Shown: positions 1 through 8,374 of the stretch, one piece after another
Position numbering within the stretch: the first letter of the stretch is position 1
Layout of the letters: the number at the start of each line of letters is the position of its first letter
Source of the DNA: Chitinophaga rupis
GTDB taxonomy: Bacteria; Bacteroidota; Bacteroidia; Chitinophagales; Chitinophagaceae
Reading direction: 5' to 3'
DNA: 64,000 nt
Assembly (NCBI RefSeq): GCF_900109685.1
Contig: NZ_FOBB01000007.1
Coordinates: 248,001-312,000, forward strand
Notes under the pieces: generated by a model
What the model saw: the letters and a program-made list of their open reading frames with translations, nothing else
What the model was told of the DNA's origin: nothing
Databases searched by the model: none
Made by a program: the position numbers and the translations under genes

Positions 1-852
1 AAACTTGAAATACCGCAGTCCCGGCTTGTGGCACGGGAACAGCAGCTGCGGCAAAGTCCGCCCTTTTTAGAGGTAACTAACCTGCAAACCTGGTTCCCGG
101 CCCAACGCAGTCTTTTGGGTAAAGTAAAGGGCTGGGTGAAGGCAGTGGATGATGTAAGCTTTACCGTGCGGCAGGGGGAAACAATGGGACTGGTCGGGGA
201 ATCCGGCTGTGGTAAAACTACCCTGGGCAGAACTTTGCTCCGCCTGGCAGAACCAACCGGCGGCAGTATTATTTACAAAGGGAAAGAGCTTACCACCTTA
301 TCTGCCGCAGACATGCGCGATCTCCGCAAGGATATGCAGATCATTTTCCAGGATCCGTACTCCTCCCTGAATCCGCGGCTCACCATTGGGCAGGCCATTA
401 TGGAGCCCATGCTGGTGCATGGATTATACGGACGGGAGCAGGACCGTAAGCAAAAAGTGCTGGAATTGCTGGAAAAGGTGAACCTGCGCCCCGAACATTT
501 TTACCGTTACCCGCACGAGTTTTCCGGCGGGCAGCGTCAGCGTGTGGTCATTGCCCGGGCATTGGCGCTGCACCCATCCTTTATTATCTGCGATGAATCT
601 GTAGCTGCCCTGGATGTAAGCATACAGGCCCAGGTGCTGAATTTGCTGATCAGCCTGCGGGAAGAATATGGTTTTACATATATCTTCATCTCCCACGACC
701 TATCCGTGGTACGGTTTATGAGTGACCGGATGATGGTGATGAACAAAGGCAAAATTGTGGAAAGCGGTCCGGCAGGGCAGGTGTATGATCATCCGGAAAG
801 TGCCTATACAAAACAGCTGATTGCCGCCATTCCTAAAAACATTTATGCATAA
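1..852 (+). CDS. ABC transporter ATP-binding protein, peptide type (5' end cut by window)
   Basis: This is an ATPase subunit of a peptide/nickel (Dpp/Opp/Yej) class importer that drives solute uptake from the cytoplasmic face of the inner membrane. The frame is open to base 1, so the GTG at 28 is probably internal. The visible part looks like the second ATPase half of a two-domain YejF-type protein or a separate DppF-type subunit. Counting from the GTG, Walker A GESGCGKTT is at about 57-65, followed by the signature FSGGQRQRV, Walker B with IICDES, and the H-loop ISHDLSVV. The C-terminus has the usual 'HPESAYTKQLIAAIP' ending of oligopeptide ATPases. The family call is secure; the substrate and full length cannot be seen here. 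Confidence 0.9.
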   Translation, partial: KLEIPQSRLVAREQQLRQSPPFLEVTNLQTWFPAQRSLLGKVKGWVKAVDDVSFTVRQGETMGLVGESGCGKTTLGRTLLRLAEPTGGSIIYKGKELTTLSAADMRDLRKDMQIIFQDPYSSLNPRLTIGQAIMEPMLVHGLYGREQDRKQKVLELLEKVNLRPEHFYRYPHEFSGGQRQRVVIARALALHPSFIICDESVAALDVSIQAQVLNLLISLREEYGFTYIFISHDLSVVRFMSDRMMVMNKGKIVESGPAGQVYDHPESAYTKQLIAAIPKNIYA

Positions 853-882
853 ATAGTTGTTTTACAATTTTGAGAATGTTTT

Positions 883-914
883 TTTGGTATCCTTGACACT
901 TATTAATACCTTTG
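883..914 (+). promoter_or_regulatory. Bacteroidetes-type promoter of queA
   Basis: A -33 TTTG (883-886) is followed after 20 bases by TACCTTTG (907-914), matching the Bacteroidetes consensus -7 box TAnnTTTG. The queA start codon lies 28 bases downstream. Confidence 0.65.
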
Positions 915-942
915 CAACCTTTAAATTCATTCATACCGTAAT

Positions 943-1992
943 ATGAAATTATCGCAATTCAAGTTCGATCTTCCTTTAAATCTGATCGCGCAGCACCCTT
1001 CCAAATCAAGAGATGAATCCCGTTTAATGGTGGTTAACCGTGCCACCGGGAAAATTGAGCACAAAGTTTTCAGGGACATTATCGGTTATTTCAACGATAA
1101 GGATGTAATGGTGGTGAACAACACCAAGGTATTCCCTGCACGTTTGTATGGCCGTAAAGAAAAAACCGGCGCCAAAATAGAAGTATTCCTGCTACGTGAG
1201 CTGAACAAGCAGAACCGCCTGTGGGATGTGATCGTAGACCCTGCCCGTAAAATACGTGTAGGTAACAAGCTGTATTTTGGAGACGATGAATCACTGGTAG
1301 CAGAAGTTATTGATAACACTACTTCCAGGGGCCGTACCATCCGCTTTTTATTTGAAGGCAATGATGATGAGTTTAAGGCAGTGCTGGACACCCTGGGTGA
1401 AACGCCTCTGCCTAAGTACATCAAACGTAAGCCTGAAGATGAGGACAAAGAGCGTTACCAGACCGTATATGCAAAATACGAAGGTGCAGTAGCCGCTCCC
1501 ACCGCAGGTTTACACTTTAGCCGTGAGCTGATCAAACGCCTGGAAATTAAAGGGGTGAAGTTTGCAGAAGTAACGCTGCATACCGGTTTAGGTACTTTCC
1601 GGCCCATTGAAGTGGAAGACCTCAGCAAACACAAAATGGATGCAGAGTACTTCCATATTGAGGAATACGCCGTAAAGATCGTGAACAAGGCCAAGGACGA
1701 AAACCGTAAGATCTGCGCCATTGGTACCACTACCGTAAGGGCTGTAGAATCTTCCGTAACCGCGCAAAATCACTTAAAGGCAGCTGAAGGCTGGACCAAT
1801 ACCTTCATTCACCCGCCCTACGATTTTTCTATTCCCAATGCGCTGGTGACCAACTTTCACCTGCCTAAAACCAGCCTGTTGATCATGGTATGCGCCTTTG
1901 CAGGGTACGACCTGATCATGGAAGCTTACCAGCAGGCAATTAAAGAGAAATACCGCTTCTTCAGCTATGGCGATGCCATGCTGATCCTGTAA
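943..1992 (+). CDS. queA: S-adenosylmethionine:tRNA ribosyltransferase-isomerase
   Basis: QueA transfers and isomerises the ribosyl moiety of SAM onto 7-aminomethyl-7-deazaguanine in tRNA, making epoxyqueuosine at the wobble position of GUN anticodons. The 349 residues match the family's usual length. Family blocks are visible: the N-terminal 'FDLPLNLIAQHP', the central 'GAVAAPTAGLHFS', 'EVTLHTGLGTFRPI', and near the C-terminus 'FHLPKTSLLIMVCAFAG'. It has its own promoter and is followed by a hairpin with a T-run, so it is probably monocistronic. The ATG at 943 is the first in frame after the promoter. Confidence 0.97.
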   Translation: MKLSQFKFDLPLNLIAQHPSKSRDESRLMVVNRATGKIEHKVFRDIIGYFNDKDVMVVNNTKVFPARLYGRKEKTGAKIEVFLLRELNKQNRLWDVIVDPARKIRVGNKLYFGDDESLVAEVIDNTTSRGRTIRFLFEGNDDEFKAVLDTLGETPLPKYIKRKPEDEDKERYQTVYAKYEGAVAAPTAGLHFSRELIKRLEIKGVKFAEVTLHTGLGTFRPIEVEDLSKHKMDAEYFHIEEYAVKIVNKAKDENRKICAIGTTTVRAVESSVTAQNHLKAAEGWTNTFIHPPYDFSIPNALVTNFHLPKTSLLIMVCAFAGYDLIMEAYQQAIKEKYRFFSYGDAMLIL

Positions 1993-2019
1993 GCAGTTAA
2001 ATATTTAGCTTTAAAGATG

Positions 2020-2069
2020 ATTACACGAATTTGTGCAGGTTTTACCTCCACGGATTCGTGTAATTTTTT
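2020..2069 (+). terminator. Hairpin and T-run after queA
   Basis: The arms ATTACACGAAT (2020-2030) and ATTCGTGTAAT (2054-2064) are perfect 11-base inverted repeats, followed by six T (2064-2069). The stem is AT-rich with a 23-base loop, so it may be a weak terminator. The same arm sequence recurs in the hairpin after the YceI gene (21291-21331). Confidence 0.55.
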
Positions 2070-2092
2070 ACATTCATACCTGTTTTAGCACT

Positions 2093-2767
2093 ATGCAGCA
2101 GCGCAAAAAAATTGCCATTATAGTAGCAGGCGGCTCCGGTACCCGCATGGGTGCTGCTGTTCCCAAACAGTTCCTGGAGCTGGCTGGCAAGCCGGTATTA
2201 TACCATACCATAGCTGCTTTCATCAACGCCTATGCAGATATGCAGGTGGTGCTGGTAGTGCCGGAAACGCATTTTGCACCTGCCCAACAGGTATTGAACA
2301 GCTTTCCTGCGCCACCACCGGTTACCCTGGTAAAAGGCGGGGAAACCCGCTTCCACTCTGTGCAGAATGGTTTACAGCAAGTGCCGGATAATGCGGTAGT
2401 ATTTGTGCATGATGGCGTACGCCCTTTATTAACAGCTGCGTTGGTACGTCACTGTTATGAGCAAACCTTGCTGCACGGCAATGCTATACCGGTAATAGAC
2501 ATGAAAGACAGTGTGCGGGAAACAAATGCCGCCGGCAATAAGGCCGTAAACCGGGAGCAGTTCAAGATCATACAAACACCCCAAACCTTTTTATCAGAGC
2601 AGCTTTTGCCGGCCTTTGCCCTGCCTTATGATCCATTATTTACAGATGAAGCTACGGTAGTAGAGAAACTGGGTCACCCTATACACCTGGTACCCGGAGA
2701 AGACCGGAATATAAAAATTACCCGTCCGCTGGATCTGGTGATTGCAGAGGCGCTGTTAAGGCAGTAA
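2093..2767 (+). CDS. ispD: 2-C-methyl-D-erythritol 4-phosphate cytidylyltransferase
   Basis: IspD is the third enzyme of the MEP isoprenoid pathway. It couples CTP to MEP, giving CDP-methylerythritol. The N-terminal nucleotide-binding loop 'IVAGGSGTRMGAAVPKQF' is complete. Further on are 'VHDGVRPLLT', 'IPVIDMKDSVRE' and the C-terminal 'GEDRNIKITRPLDL', all typical of IspD. I start it at the ATG at 2093 (224 residues), because a GTG at 2033 in the same frame would place a terminator-like hairpin inside the coding region and add a non-homologous tail. The gene stands alone and its 3' end converges on an oxidoreductase gene. Confidence 0.96.
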   Translation: MQQRKKIAIIVAGGSGTRMGAAVPKQFLELAGKPVLYHTIAAFINAYADMQVVLVVPETHFAPAQQVLNSFPAPPPVTLVKGGETRFHSVQNGLQQVPDNAVVFVHDGVRPLLTAALVRHCYEQTLLHGNAIPVIDMKDSVRETNAAGNKAVNREQFKIIQTPQTFLSEQLLPAFALPYDPLFTDEATVVEKLGHPIHLVPGEDRNIKITRPLDLVIAEALLRQ

Positions 2768-2772
2768 ATTTT

Positions 2773-2844
2773 AATTACGAATTACGAATTTTCAGGCTAA
2801 CAACCTCTCCCAAATCTAAAATCGTAAATCTAAGATCTAAAATC
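2773..2844. repeat. Two arrays of 7-base words between convergent genes
   Basis: AATTACG repeats from 2773 (2773-2779, 2780-2786, then AATT). A second array from 2812 to 2844 has AAATCTA-like units at exact 7-base spacing (2812, 2819, 2826, 2833, 2840). The second array runs into the stop codon of the neighbouring oxidoreductase gene. Similar period-7 words occur elsewhere in the window (16260-16287, 24006-24055, 33217-33251). Confidence 0.8.
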
Positions 2845-3823
2845 AGGAGGTAGGGGTAGACTGGTTCTTACCGATCTTCTGCAATATCTGGTGAGCCACA
2901 TCCAGGGCCTGCAGGCCGTCAATTACATTCACTGCTACCGGTTTGTTTTGCAGAATGCTGTCGCGGAATAGCTCCAGCTCCATGCGAATGGCGTTCGACT
3001 GTTTTACTTCCGGGTTATCAATAGCAATGGTCTTTTTACCCGAGTTGGTTTCAATGTCCAGTGTAAATAACCCTTCATCTTCCGGTGTTTTCAGCTTAAT
3101 GATCTCTGTTTTTTTATCCAGGAAATCTATACCAATGTAGGCATCCTTCTGGAACAGGCGCATTTTGCGCATTTTTTTCAGGGAAATGCGGCTGCTGGTA
3201 AGATTGGCTACGCAGCCATTATGGAACTCAATGCGCACATTGGCAATGTCCGGCGTATCGCTCATCACTGCTACGCCACTGGCAGAAATACGGCTGATGG
3301 TGGATTGCACAATGCTGAGTACAATATCTATATCGTGGATCATCAGATCCAGTATCACACTTACATCTGTACCCCGGGGGTTAAACTCAGCCAGGCGGTG
3401 TACCTCTATGAACATGGGCTTCAGGTTATAGCTCTTCAGCGCCAGAAAGGCCGGGTTAAAACGCTCTACATGCCCCACCTGGAATTTTACATTAGCCTCT
3501 TCCACCAGTTTCACCAGTGTTTTGGCTTCATCCATCGTATTGGTCATGGGTTTTTCTACAAAAATGTGCTTGCCGTTGCGCAGGGCTATTTCGCAGAGTT
3601 TAAAGTGCAGGGTAGTGGGGGCTACTATATCAATGGCATCTACTAACTGTATCAGTTCTTCAGCAATGGTAAACCGGGGGATCTGGTATAGCTCTGCTAC
3701 ACTGGCTGCATTGGCATTGCTGGGATCATAAAACCCTACTACTTCTACATCCTTCATAGTTACCAGCTGGGAAAGATGGATCTTCCCTAAATGTCCAACA
3801 CCAAAAATTCCAATTTTCAACAT
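2843..3823 (-). CDS. Gfo/Idh/MocA family NAD(P)-dependent oxidoreductase
   Basis: This is a Rossmann-fold sugar-type dehydrogenase. The dinucleotide loop GVGHLG lies at residues 8-13, and the family hallmark EKPMT is at about 94-98, supplying the conserved lysine of the active site. The downstream segment 'VGHVERFNPAF' and 'LMIHDIDIVLSIV' fit the family's substrate domain. At 326 residues it is full length. The overall pattern recalls UDP-sugar 3-dehydrogenases that act in lipid A or surface-glycan synthesis, but the substrate is inference. It is transcribed alone, convergent with ispD, and its stop codon sits inside a 7-base repeat array. Confidence 0.85.
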   Translation of the reverse strand: MLKIGIFGVGHLGKIHLSQLVTMKDVEVVGFYDPSNANAASVAELYQIPRFTIAEELIQLVDAIDIVAPTTLHFKLCEIALRNGKHIFVEKPMTNTMDEAKTLVKLVEEANVKFQVGHVERFNPAFLALKSYNLKPMFIEVHRLAEFNPRGTDVSVILDLMIHDIDIVLSIVQSTISRISASGVAVMSDTPDIANVRIEFHNGCVANLTSSRISLKKMRKMRLFQKDAYIGIDFLDKKTEIIKLKTPEDEGLFTLDIETNSGKKTIAIDNPEVKQSNAIRMELELFRDSILQNKPVAVNVIDGLQALDVAHQILQKIGKNQSTPTS

Positions 3824-3921
3824 ACCAGATAAGAATGAAATACGGGTTAGAATGAAATATCTGCGAATGTAAGGAAAAAGGGAATTATTATATCCAAAAG
3901 TTTAACTATGTAAAAAGTGCT

Positions 3922-4677
3922 TTATACCATAGTGCCTTCTTCTACCATACTGTAATAACCAGCTTCCGAAACAATGATGTGGTCCATAACATCAATGTCA
4001 AATAGCTTACCGGCTTCCTTAAGCTTGCGGGTAAGCCCTATATCTGCAAAGCTGGGAGAGAGGCTGCCGGAGGGATGGTTGTGGCATAAAAGCAACCGGG
4101 AAGCGCTTAGCTCCAATGCCTCTTTAAAAATTAGTTTAGGATCTACAATGGTGCTGCACATGCCGCCATTGCTGATGCAGCGGTAATGTAACACCCGGCA
4201 GTTATGGTTCAGGTATACTACAAAAAAGGCTTCATGGGCATAGTCGCTTAAAAGCGGTTTAAAGAACAGTGCCGCATCTGCGCCCCGGCATATTACTTTT
4301 TTTTCCAGCAGGGAGCCTGCCTGCCTGCGCCGGGCCAGTTCCATAGCTGCTATAATGGTAACGGCTTTTGCATTCCCGACACCCTTTAGTTTCTTAAGCT
4401 GCCGTACATTTAACCGGCCCAGCTCGTTAAGGTTATTGCGGGCTGCCTGTAATATTTCCTGCGCCAGTGTTAGCGCGGATTTTTGTTTGTGCCCGTTATT
4501 GAGCAAAATGGCTAATAACTCGGCATCGCTTAATGCACCGGTACCTTTTTTAATTAACTTTTCTCTGGGTTGATCGTCGGGGGCCCAATCTCGGATGGAG
4601 ACGTACAACGGGTTAACATTCACACACATATCCAAATTTACCTCTTCCCCCATTGCAAAAAAAATCTTTTTCCCCAC
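3922..4677 (-). CDS. radC: RadC family JAB-domain protein
   Basis: This protein has an N-terminal helix-hairpin-helix region ('LKKLKGVGNAKAVTII', about residues 95-110) and a C-terminal JAB/MPN metalloprotease-like domain. The metal motif HNHPSGSLSPSFADI is intact, with the two His and the Asp of the JAMM signature. Despite its historical name, a DNA-repair role for RadC is unproven. The start is uncertain: ATGs at 4677, 4653 and 4629 all keep the frame, and the family's usual length of about 230 residues favours the later ones. It is divergent from prs across about 160 bases. Confidence 0.9.
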   Translation of the reverse strand: MGKKIFFAMGEEVNLDMCVNVNPLYVSIRDWAPDDQPREKLIKKGTGALSDAELLAILLNNGHKQKSALTLAQEILQAARNNLNELGRLNVRQLKKLKGVGNAKAVTIIAAMELARRRQAGSLLEKKVICRGADAALFFKPLLSDYAHEAFFVVYLNHNCRVLHYRCISNGGMCSTIVDPKLIFKEALELSASRLLLCHNHPSGSLSPSFADIGLTRKLKEAGKLFDIDVMDHIIVSEAGYYSMVEEGTMV

Positions 4678-4835
4678 ATTCCGCCACTTACAATTAATTA
4701 CCTGAAAGCCCTGCTATTGCTGGATTTGCTCTTGGCCGAATGTGCAAAAGTGTTCAGGATGGCCCGGCCCGGCAAAAAAAATGGGGCAGATCCCTTCAAA
4801 AGTCATAGTTTTGCAACCTCTTTTCCACCACAATC

Positions 4836-5786
4836 ATGCAACCAACAGTTAAAATCTTTACGGGCAACAGTAACCCCGCATTAGCCGAGAAAATTGCCAA
4901 ACGTTATGGCAATGGTATAGGCAAGTTACAGATCCAGAAGTTCAGCGATGGCGAGTTCCAGCCGGTGTACATGGAAAGTATCCGCGGTGACTATGTTTTC
5001 CTGATCCAAAGCACCAATGCTCCCTCAGATAACCTGATGGAGCTGCTGCTAATGATAGATGCGGCTAAAAGGGCCTCTGCGGGGTATATTACGGCTGTAA
5101 TCCCCTACTTTGGCTTTGCACGGCAGGACAGGAAGGATAAACCTAGGGTGGCTATTGCCTCCAAGCTGGTGGCTAATCTGCTTACTTCAGCAGGCGCTAA
5201 CAGGGTGATAACCATGGATTTACATGCTCCCCAGATCCAGGGTTTCTTTGATATTCCCGTGGATCACCTGGACAGCTCTGCAATTTTCATCCCCTATATT
5301 GAGAATTTGAGGCTGGAAAACCTTACCTTTGCGTCCCCTGATGTGGGAAGCACCAACCGGGTAAGGGAAGTAGCGTCGTATTTCAATGCAGAAATGGTGA
5401 TTTGCGACAAACACCGTAAACGGGCAAATGAAATAGCATCTATGGTGGTGATAGGAGATGTGACAGATAAGGACATTGTACTGATAGATGATATTATTGA
5501 CACAGCAGGCACCCTTACCAAAGCGGCTAACCTGCTGATAGAAAAAGGTGCTAAAAGTGTGCGGGCTTTCTGTACACACCCGGTATTAAGCGGCAAGGCG
5601 TATGAGAATATTGAAAATTCTGTATTAAAAGAGCTGGTGGTATGTGATACCATGCCTTTGAAACAGGAAAGTTCAAAGATCAAAGTGATCAGTGTAGCAG
5701 AGCTTTTTGCAGTGGCCATCCGCAATATGTACGAGAACAAGTCTATTACCAGCCTGTTTGTACATAGCCAGCGGAGAGGAATGTAA
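4836..5786 (+). CDS. prs: Ribose-phosphate pyrophosphokinase
   Basis: Prs makes PRPP from ribose 5-phosphate and ATP for nucleotide, histidine, tryptophan and NAD synthesis. The 316 residues match the usual length. Landmarks are 'KFSDGEFQP', the catalytic flexible-loop region 'FGFARQDRKDKPR', and the PRPP-binding loop 'DIVLIDDIIDTAGT' at about 210-223. A possible -7 box TAGTTTTG is at 4806-4813. L25 follows 32 bases after the stop, so the two are probably co-transcribed. Confidence 0.97.
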   Translation: MQPTVKIFTGNSNPALAEKIAKRYGNGIGKLQIQKFSDGEFQPVYMESIRGDYVFLIQSTNAPSDNLMELLLMIDAAKRASAGYITAVIPYFGFARQDRKDKPRVAIASKLVANLLTSAGANRVITMDLHAPQIQGFFDIPVDHLDSSAIFIPYIENLRLENLTFASPDVGSTNRVREVASYFNAEMVICDKHRKRANEIASMVVIGDVTDKDIVLIDDIIDTAGTLTKAANLLIEKGAKSVRAFCTHPVLSGKAYENIENSVLKELVVCDTMPLKQESSKIKVISVAELFAVAIRNMYENKSITSLFVHSQRRGM

Positions 5787-5818
5787 GCGTTTTATTAATT
5801 TATATAAATGTTTAACAA

Positions 5819-6409
5819 ATGAAAACAATAACCATCGAAGGACAACTCAGGAGCGACTTAGGCAAAAAAGCCACCCGCCAACTTCGTTCTGAGGAGCAAG
5901 TGCCTTGCGTTATTTATGGGGGTGCTGATACCGTGAGCTTTTCCGCTCCGGCAAAGGCTTTTAAAGACCTGGTGTATACACCTGACTTCCAGCTGGCCCA
6001 GATTAACGTGAATGGCAAAACTTACAGATGCATCCTGAAAGACAAACAGTTTGATGTAGTAACAGATGAGCTGTCACACGTAGATTTTCTGGAACTGGTA
6101 GAAGACAAGAAAGTAGTAGCCACCCTGCCTTTGAAAATGGTAGGCCAGTCTGTAGGTGTAAAAGCCGGCGGTAAACTGGTAGTAAAAATGAAAGCGCTGA
6201 AAGTAAAGGCCCTGCCTAAGCACCTGCGTGAGAACATTGAAGTGAACATCGACAACCTGGATCTGAATGCTAACATCCGCGTAGAAGATGTAAAGGACGA
6301 AAACCTGGAGATCCTGAACTCTCCCCGTATTCCGATCGCTTCTGTAGTTATGACTCGTCAGTTACGTCAGGACGAAGCCAACGCTGAAAAAGACGCTAAG
6401 AAGAAATAA
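5819..6409 (+). CDS. rplY: 50S ribosomal protein L25 / general stress protein Ctc
   Basis: This is the long (Ctc/TL5) form of L25, which binds 5S rRNA. It has an N-terminal L25 domain ('GQLRSDLGKKATRQLR' to about residue 90) followed by the C-terminal beta domain ('KVVATLPLKMVGQSVGVKAGG'). The lysine-rich end is typical. At 196 residues it matches Ctc proteins rather than the short E. coli L25. It lies directly after prs, a common bacterial order, and is closed by a strong terminator. Confidence 0.95.
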   Translation: MKTITIEGQLRSDLGKKATRQLRSEEQVPCVIYGGADTVSFSAPAKAFKDLVYTPDFQLAQINVNGKTYRCILKDKQFDVVTDELSHVDFLELVEDKKVVATLPLKMVGQSVGVKAGGKLVVKMKALKVKALPKHLRENIEVNIDNLDLNANIRVEDVKDENLEILNSPRIPIASVVMTRQLRQDEANAEKDAKKK

Positions 6410-6433
6410 TATTTCTTTTGCAAATATTTCCGC

Positions 6434-6475
6434 AAAAGCCCCGGTCCCGGTACAACGGAGACCGGGGCTTTTTTT
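6434..6475 (+). terminator. Rho-independent terminator after rplY
   Basis: A GC-rich stem pairs AAAAGCCCCGGTC (6434-6446) with its reverse complement starting at 6460, followed by a T-run to 6475. It closes the prs-rplY unit. Confidence 0.92.
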
Positions 6476-6569
6476 CATTCCTGATGAATAGGATGTTAAT
6501 AGGATGTATGCAGATTAAATTTCTATTTTTGATTGTAATTTAAACAGCCGGAATATCCGGGTATCTTAA

Positions 6570-7151
6570 ATGAAATACTTAATAGCCGGTTTAGGCAACA
6601 TAGGTGATAAATACCATCACACCCGCCACAATATAGGCTTTGATGTTGTAGATGCTTTTGTGGCTAAACATAGCGGCGTATTTGCCAATGGCCGTTTGGC
6701 GGATGTGGCGGAATGCAGGTGGAAGGGAAAAACCTTTGTGGTTATAAAGCCCACCACTTTTATGAACCTGAGTGGTAAAGCGGTGAAGTACTGGATCGAT
6801 AAGGAAAAGATCCCGGTAGAAAATTTACTGGTCATAATGGATGAGCTGGCCCTGCCATTGGAAGTACTGCGCCTGCGCCCCGGAGGTAGTGATGCCGGGC
6901 ATAATGGTTTAAAGAGCATCCAGGAGCTGTTGGGTACCAATCAATATCCACGCCTGCGTTTTGGCATCGGTAATAATTTTCCGAAAGGCCAGCAGGTGGA
7001 TTATGTATTGGGCAGATGGGAGCAGAAAGAGGAGCCGCTGGTGCAGCAGAAGATCGAAAAATCAGTAGAGATCATTGAAAGCTTTGCTACTATTGGCATT
7101 GAAAGAACTATGAATACTTATAATAATCTGACTTTCCCTTCTGCCGGGTAG
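6570..7151 (+). CDS. pth: Peptidyl-tRNA hydrolase
   Basis: Pth cleaves the ester bond of peptidyl-tRNAs released from stalled ribosomes. The N-terminal 'LIAGLGNIGDKYHHTRHNIGFD' block holds the catalytic-His neighbourhood, 'KPTTFMNLSGKAV' follows, and 'MDELALPLEVLRLRPGG' with 'AGHNGLKSI' completes the active site. At 193 residues it is full length. A -7 box TATTTTTG lies at 6524-6531. Its neighbours (L25 upstream, FAH downstream) are unrelated housekeeping genes. Confidence 0.97.
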   Translation: MKYLIAGLGNIGDKYHHTRHNIGFDVVDAFVAKHSGVFANGRLADVAECRWKGKTFVVIKPTTFMNLSGKAVKYWIDKEKIPVENLLVIMDELALPLEVLRLRPGGSDAGHNGLKSIQELLGTNQYPRLRFGIGNNFPKGQQVDYVLGRWEQKEEPLVQQKIEKSVEIIESFATIGIERTMNTYNNLTFPSAG

Positions 7152-7197
7152 TAACGGCAGCAGAGGCCATATTATTTAACCTTTAAAAATACGCATT

Positions 7198-7809
7198 ATG
7201 AAGATTATTTGCGTTGGACGAAACTATGCTGAACACGCCAAAGAACTCAATAATGAGGTGCCAACAGAGCCGGTGTTGTTTATGAAGCCCAAAAACGCAT
7301 TGTTACAGAATAACCACCCCTTTTATTATCCTGATTTTACGGATAACCTCCACTATGAATGTGAGCTGGTGCTGCGTGTATGCAAGAATGGTAAGCACAT
7401 ACAGGAAAAATTTGCCGATAAATATTATAATGAAATATCCGTAGGCATTGACTTTACCGCCCGCGACCTGCAGGATAAGCAGAAAACAAAAGGCCTGCCC
7501 TGGGAGATCGCCAAGTCATTTGATAACTCCGCTGTAGTAGGGAAGTTCATTCCCCTTACTCCCGAAACAGATAAAAAGGATATCAACTTTTGCCTGTACA
7601 AGAACAAAGAGATCGTGCAGCAGGGTAACACTAAGCACCTGATCTTTACATTCGATTTCCTGTTAGCCTACATTTCAAAATTCTTTACCCTCAACATCGG
7701 AGATCTCATCTTTACCGGCACACCGGTAGGAGTGGGGCCGGTAGAAATTGGGGACAACCTGGAAGCCTTTATTGAGAACGACAGCCTGCTGGAGTTTATG
7801 GTGAAATAA
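7198..7809 (+). CDS. Fumarylacetoacetate hydrolase family protein
   Basis: This is a small (203-residue) FAH-family enzyme, the size of YcgM/FAHD1-type acylpyruvate hydrolases and oxaloacetate decarboxylases. It begins with 'IICVGRNYAEHAKEL', has the metal-binding E-x-E ('YECELVL'), and ends with 'GDLIFTGTPVGVGPVEIGD', the signature of the family fold. The enzyme cleaves or decarboxylates small diketo-acids in the cytoplasm; the exact substrate is not readable. It lies 46 bases after pth and is closed by an 18-bp perfect hairpin. Confidence 0.88.
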   Translation: MKIICVGRNYAEHAKELNNEVPTEPVLFMKPKNALLQNNHPFYYPDFTDNLHYECELVLRVCKNGKHIQEKFADKYYNEISVGIDFTARDLQDKQKTKGLPWEIAKSFDNSAVVGKFIPLTPETDKKDINFCLYKNKEIVQQGNTKHLIFTFDFLLAYISKFFTLNIGDLIFTGTPVGVGPVEIGDNLEAFIENDSLLEFMVK

Positions 7810-7810
7810 A

Positions 7811-7853
7811 ATTCATATGCTGATGTGCAATACCGGCACATCAGCATATGAAT
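7811..7853. terminator. Perfect 18-bp hairpin between convergent genes
   Basis: The arms at 7811-7828 and 7836-7853 are perfect reverse complements, starting ATTCATATGCTGATGTGC, with a 7-base loop. The hairpin lies between the stops of the FAH gene and the MarR gene and has no T-run on either strand. It is probably a bidirectional terminator or an mRNA 3'-end stabiliser. Confidence 0.65.
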
Positions 7854-7860
7854 CCCTGGT

Positions 7861-8295
7861 TTAGGGTATATTGCTGTAAATAACATCCAGTATCCTGGTT
7901 AATTCCATATAATCCTTTTCAGTCAGATCCTTCCACCCCGTTTTACGCATTTCCAGCACCAGGGGACGCACATCCTTATACTTTTCAATGCCGGCAGGGG
8001 TAAGCTGTAAAAACACCTTGCGCCGGTCGCTGGTGGCGCCTTCCCGCAGCACCAGGTCCTTTTTTACCATCAGCTCTATTATACGCGATACCGTCGTAAT
8101 ATCCTTTGAGGTTAAACGGGCCAGCTCGTTATGGGTGATCTTTTTATGCTTGTATAGGTTTTCCAGCAATAACCATTGGTCCACAGTCAAATCTTTTTGC
8201 TGGGCATCAAAGCTCTTTTGCCAATAGTTGCGGATCTTTTTCAAAGTAGCATCCAGCTTAAAAAAAGATGGATTACTGACGTAAGTATCGGGCAT
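7861..8295 (-). CDS. MarR family transcriptional regulator
   Basis: This is a 144-residue winged-helix dimeric repressor. The DNA-binding part includes 'LTVDQWLLLENLYKHKKITHNELARLTSKDITTVSRIIELMVKKDLVLR' (given here only as location, about residues 38-88), with the wing 'SDRRKVFLQLT' following. It is divergent from the fused dehydrogenase E1 gene, and a palindrome of MarR operator type lies in the 79-base gap. Control of both genes in response to a small ligand is therefore likely; the ligand is unknown. Confidence 0.88.
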   Translation of the reverse strand: MPDTYVSNPSFFKLDATLKKIRNYWQKSFDAQQKDLTVDQWLLLENLYKHKKITHNELARLTSKDITTVSRIIELMVKKDLVLREGATSDRRKVFLQLTPAGIEKYKDVRPLVLEMRKTGWKDLTEKDYMELTRILDVIYSNIP

Positions 8296-8315
8296 ATTCA
8301 GTAATTTGCAGTAGC

Positions 8316-8337
8316 AATAGTTGTTATAGCAACTATT
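8316..8337. promoter_or_regulatory. Palindromic MarR-type operator
   Basis: AATAGTTG (8316-8323) and CAACTATT (8330-8337) are perfect inverted 8-base arms with a 6-base spacer. The site lies midway between the divergent starts of the MarR gene (8295) and the dehydrogenase gene (8375). This is the expected position for autoregulation plus control of the enzyme gene. Confidence 0.65.
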
Positions 8338-8374
8338 ATTTTCTAGGGAATAGCTTACACCAAAACAATTTTAC

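Noticed and set aside
2033..2092. GTG start of ispD at 2033
   Set aside because: The extra residues overlap the hairpin after queA and do not match IspD; the ATG at 2093 starts directly before the nucleotide-binding loop.
2773..2844. CRISPR-like array
   Set aside because: Units are 7 bases with no spacers, unlike CRISPR repeats.
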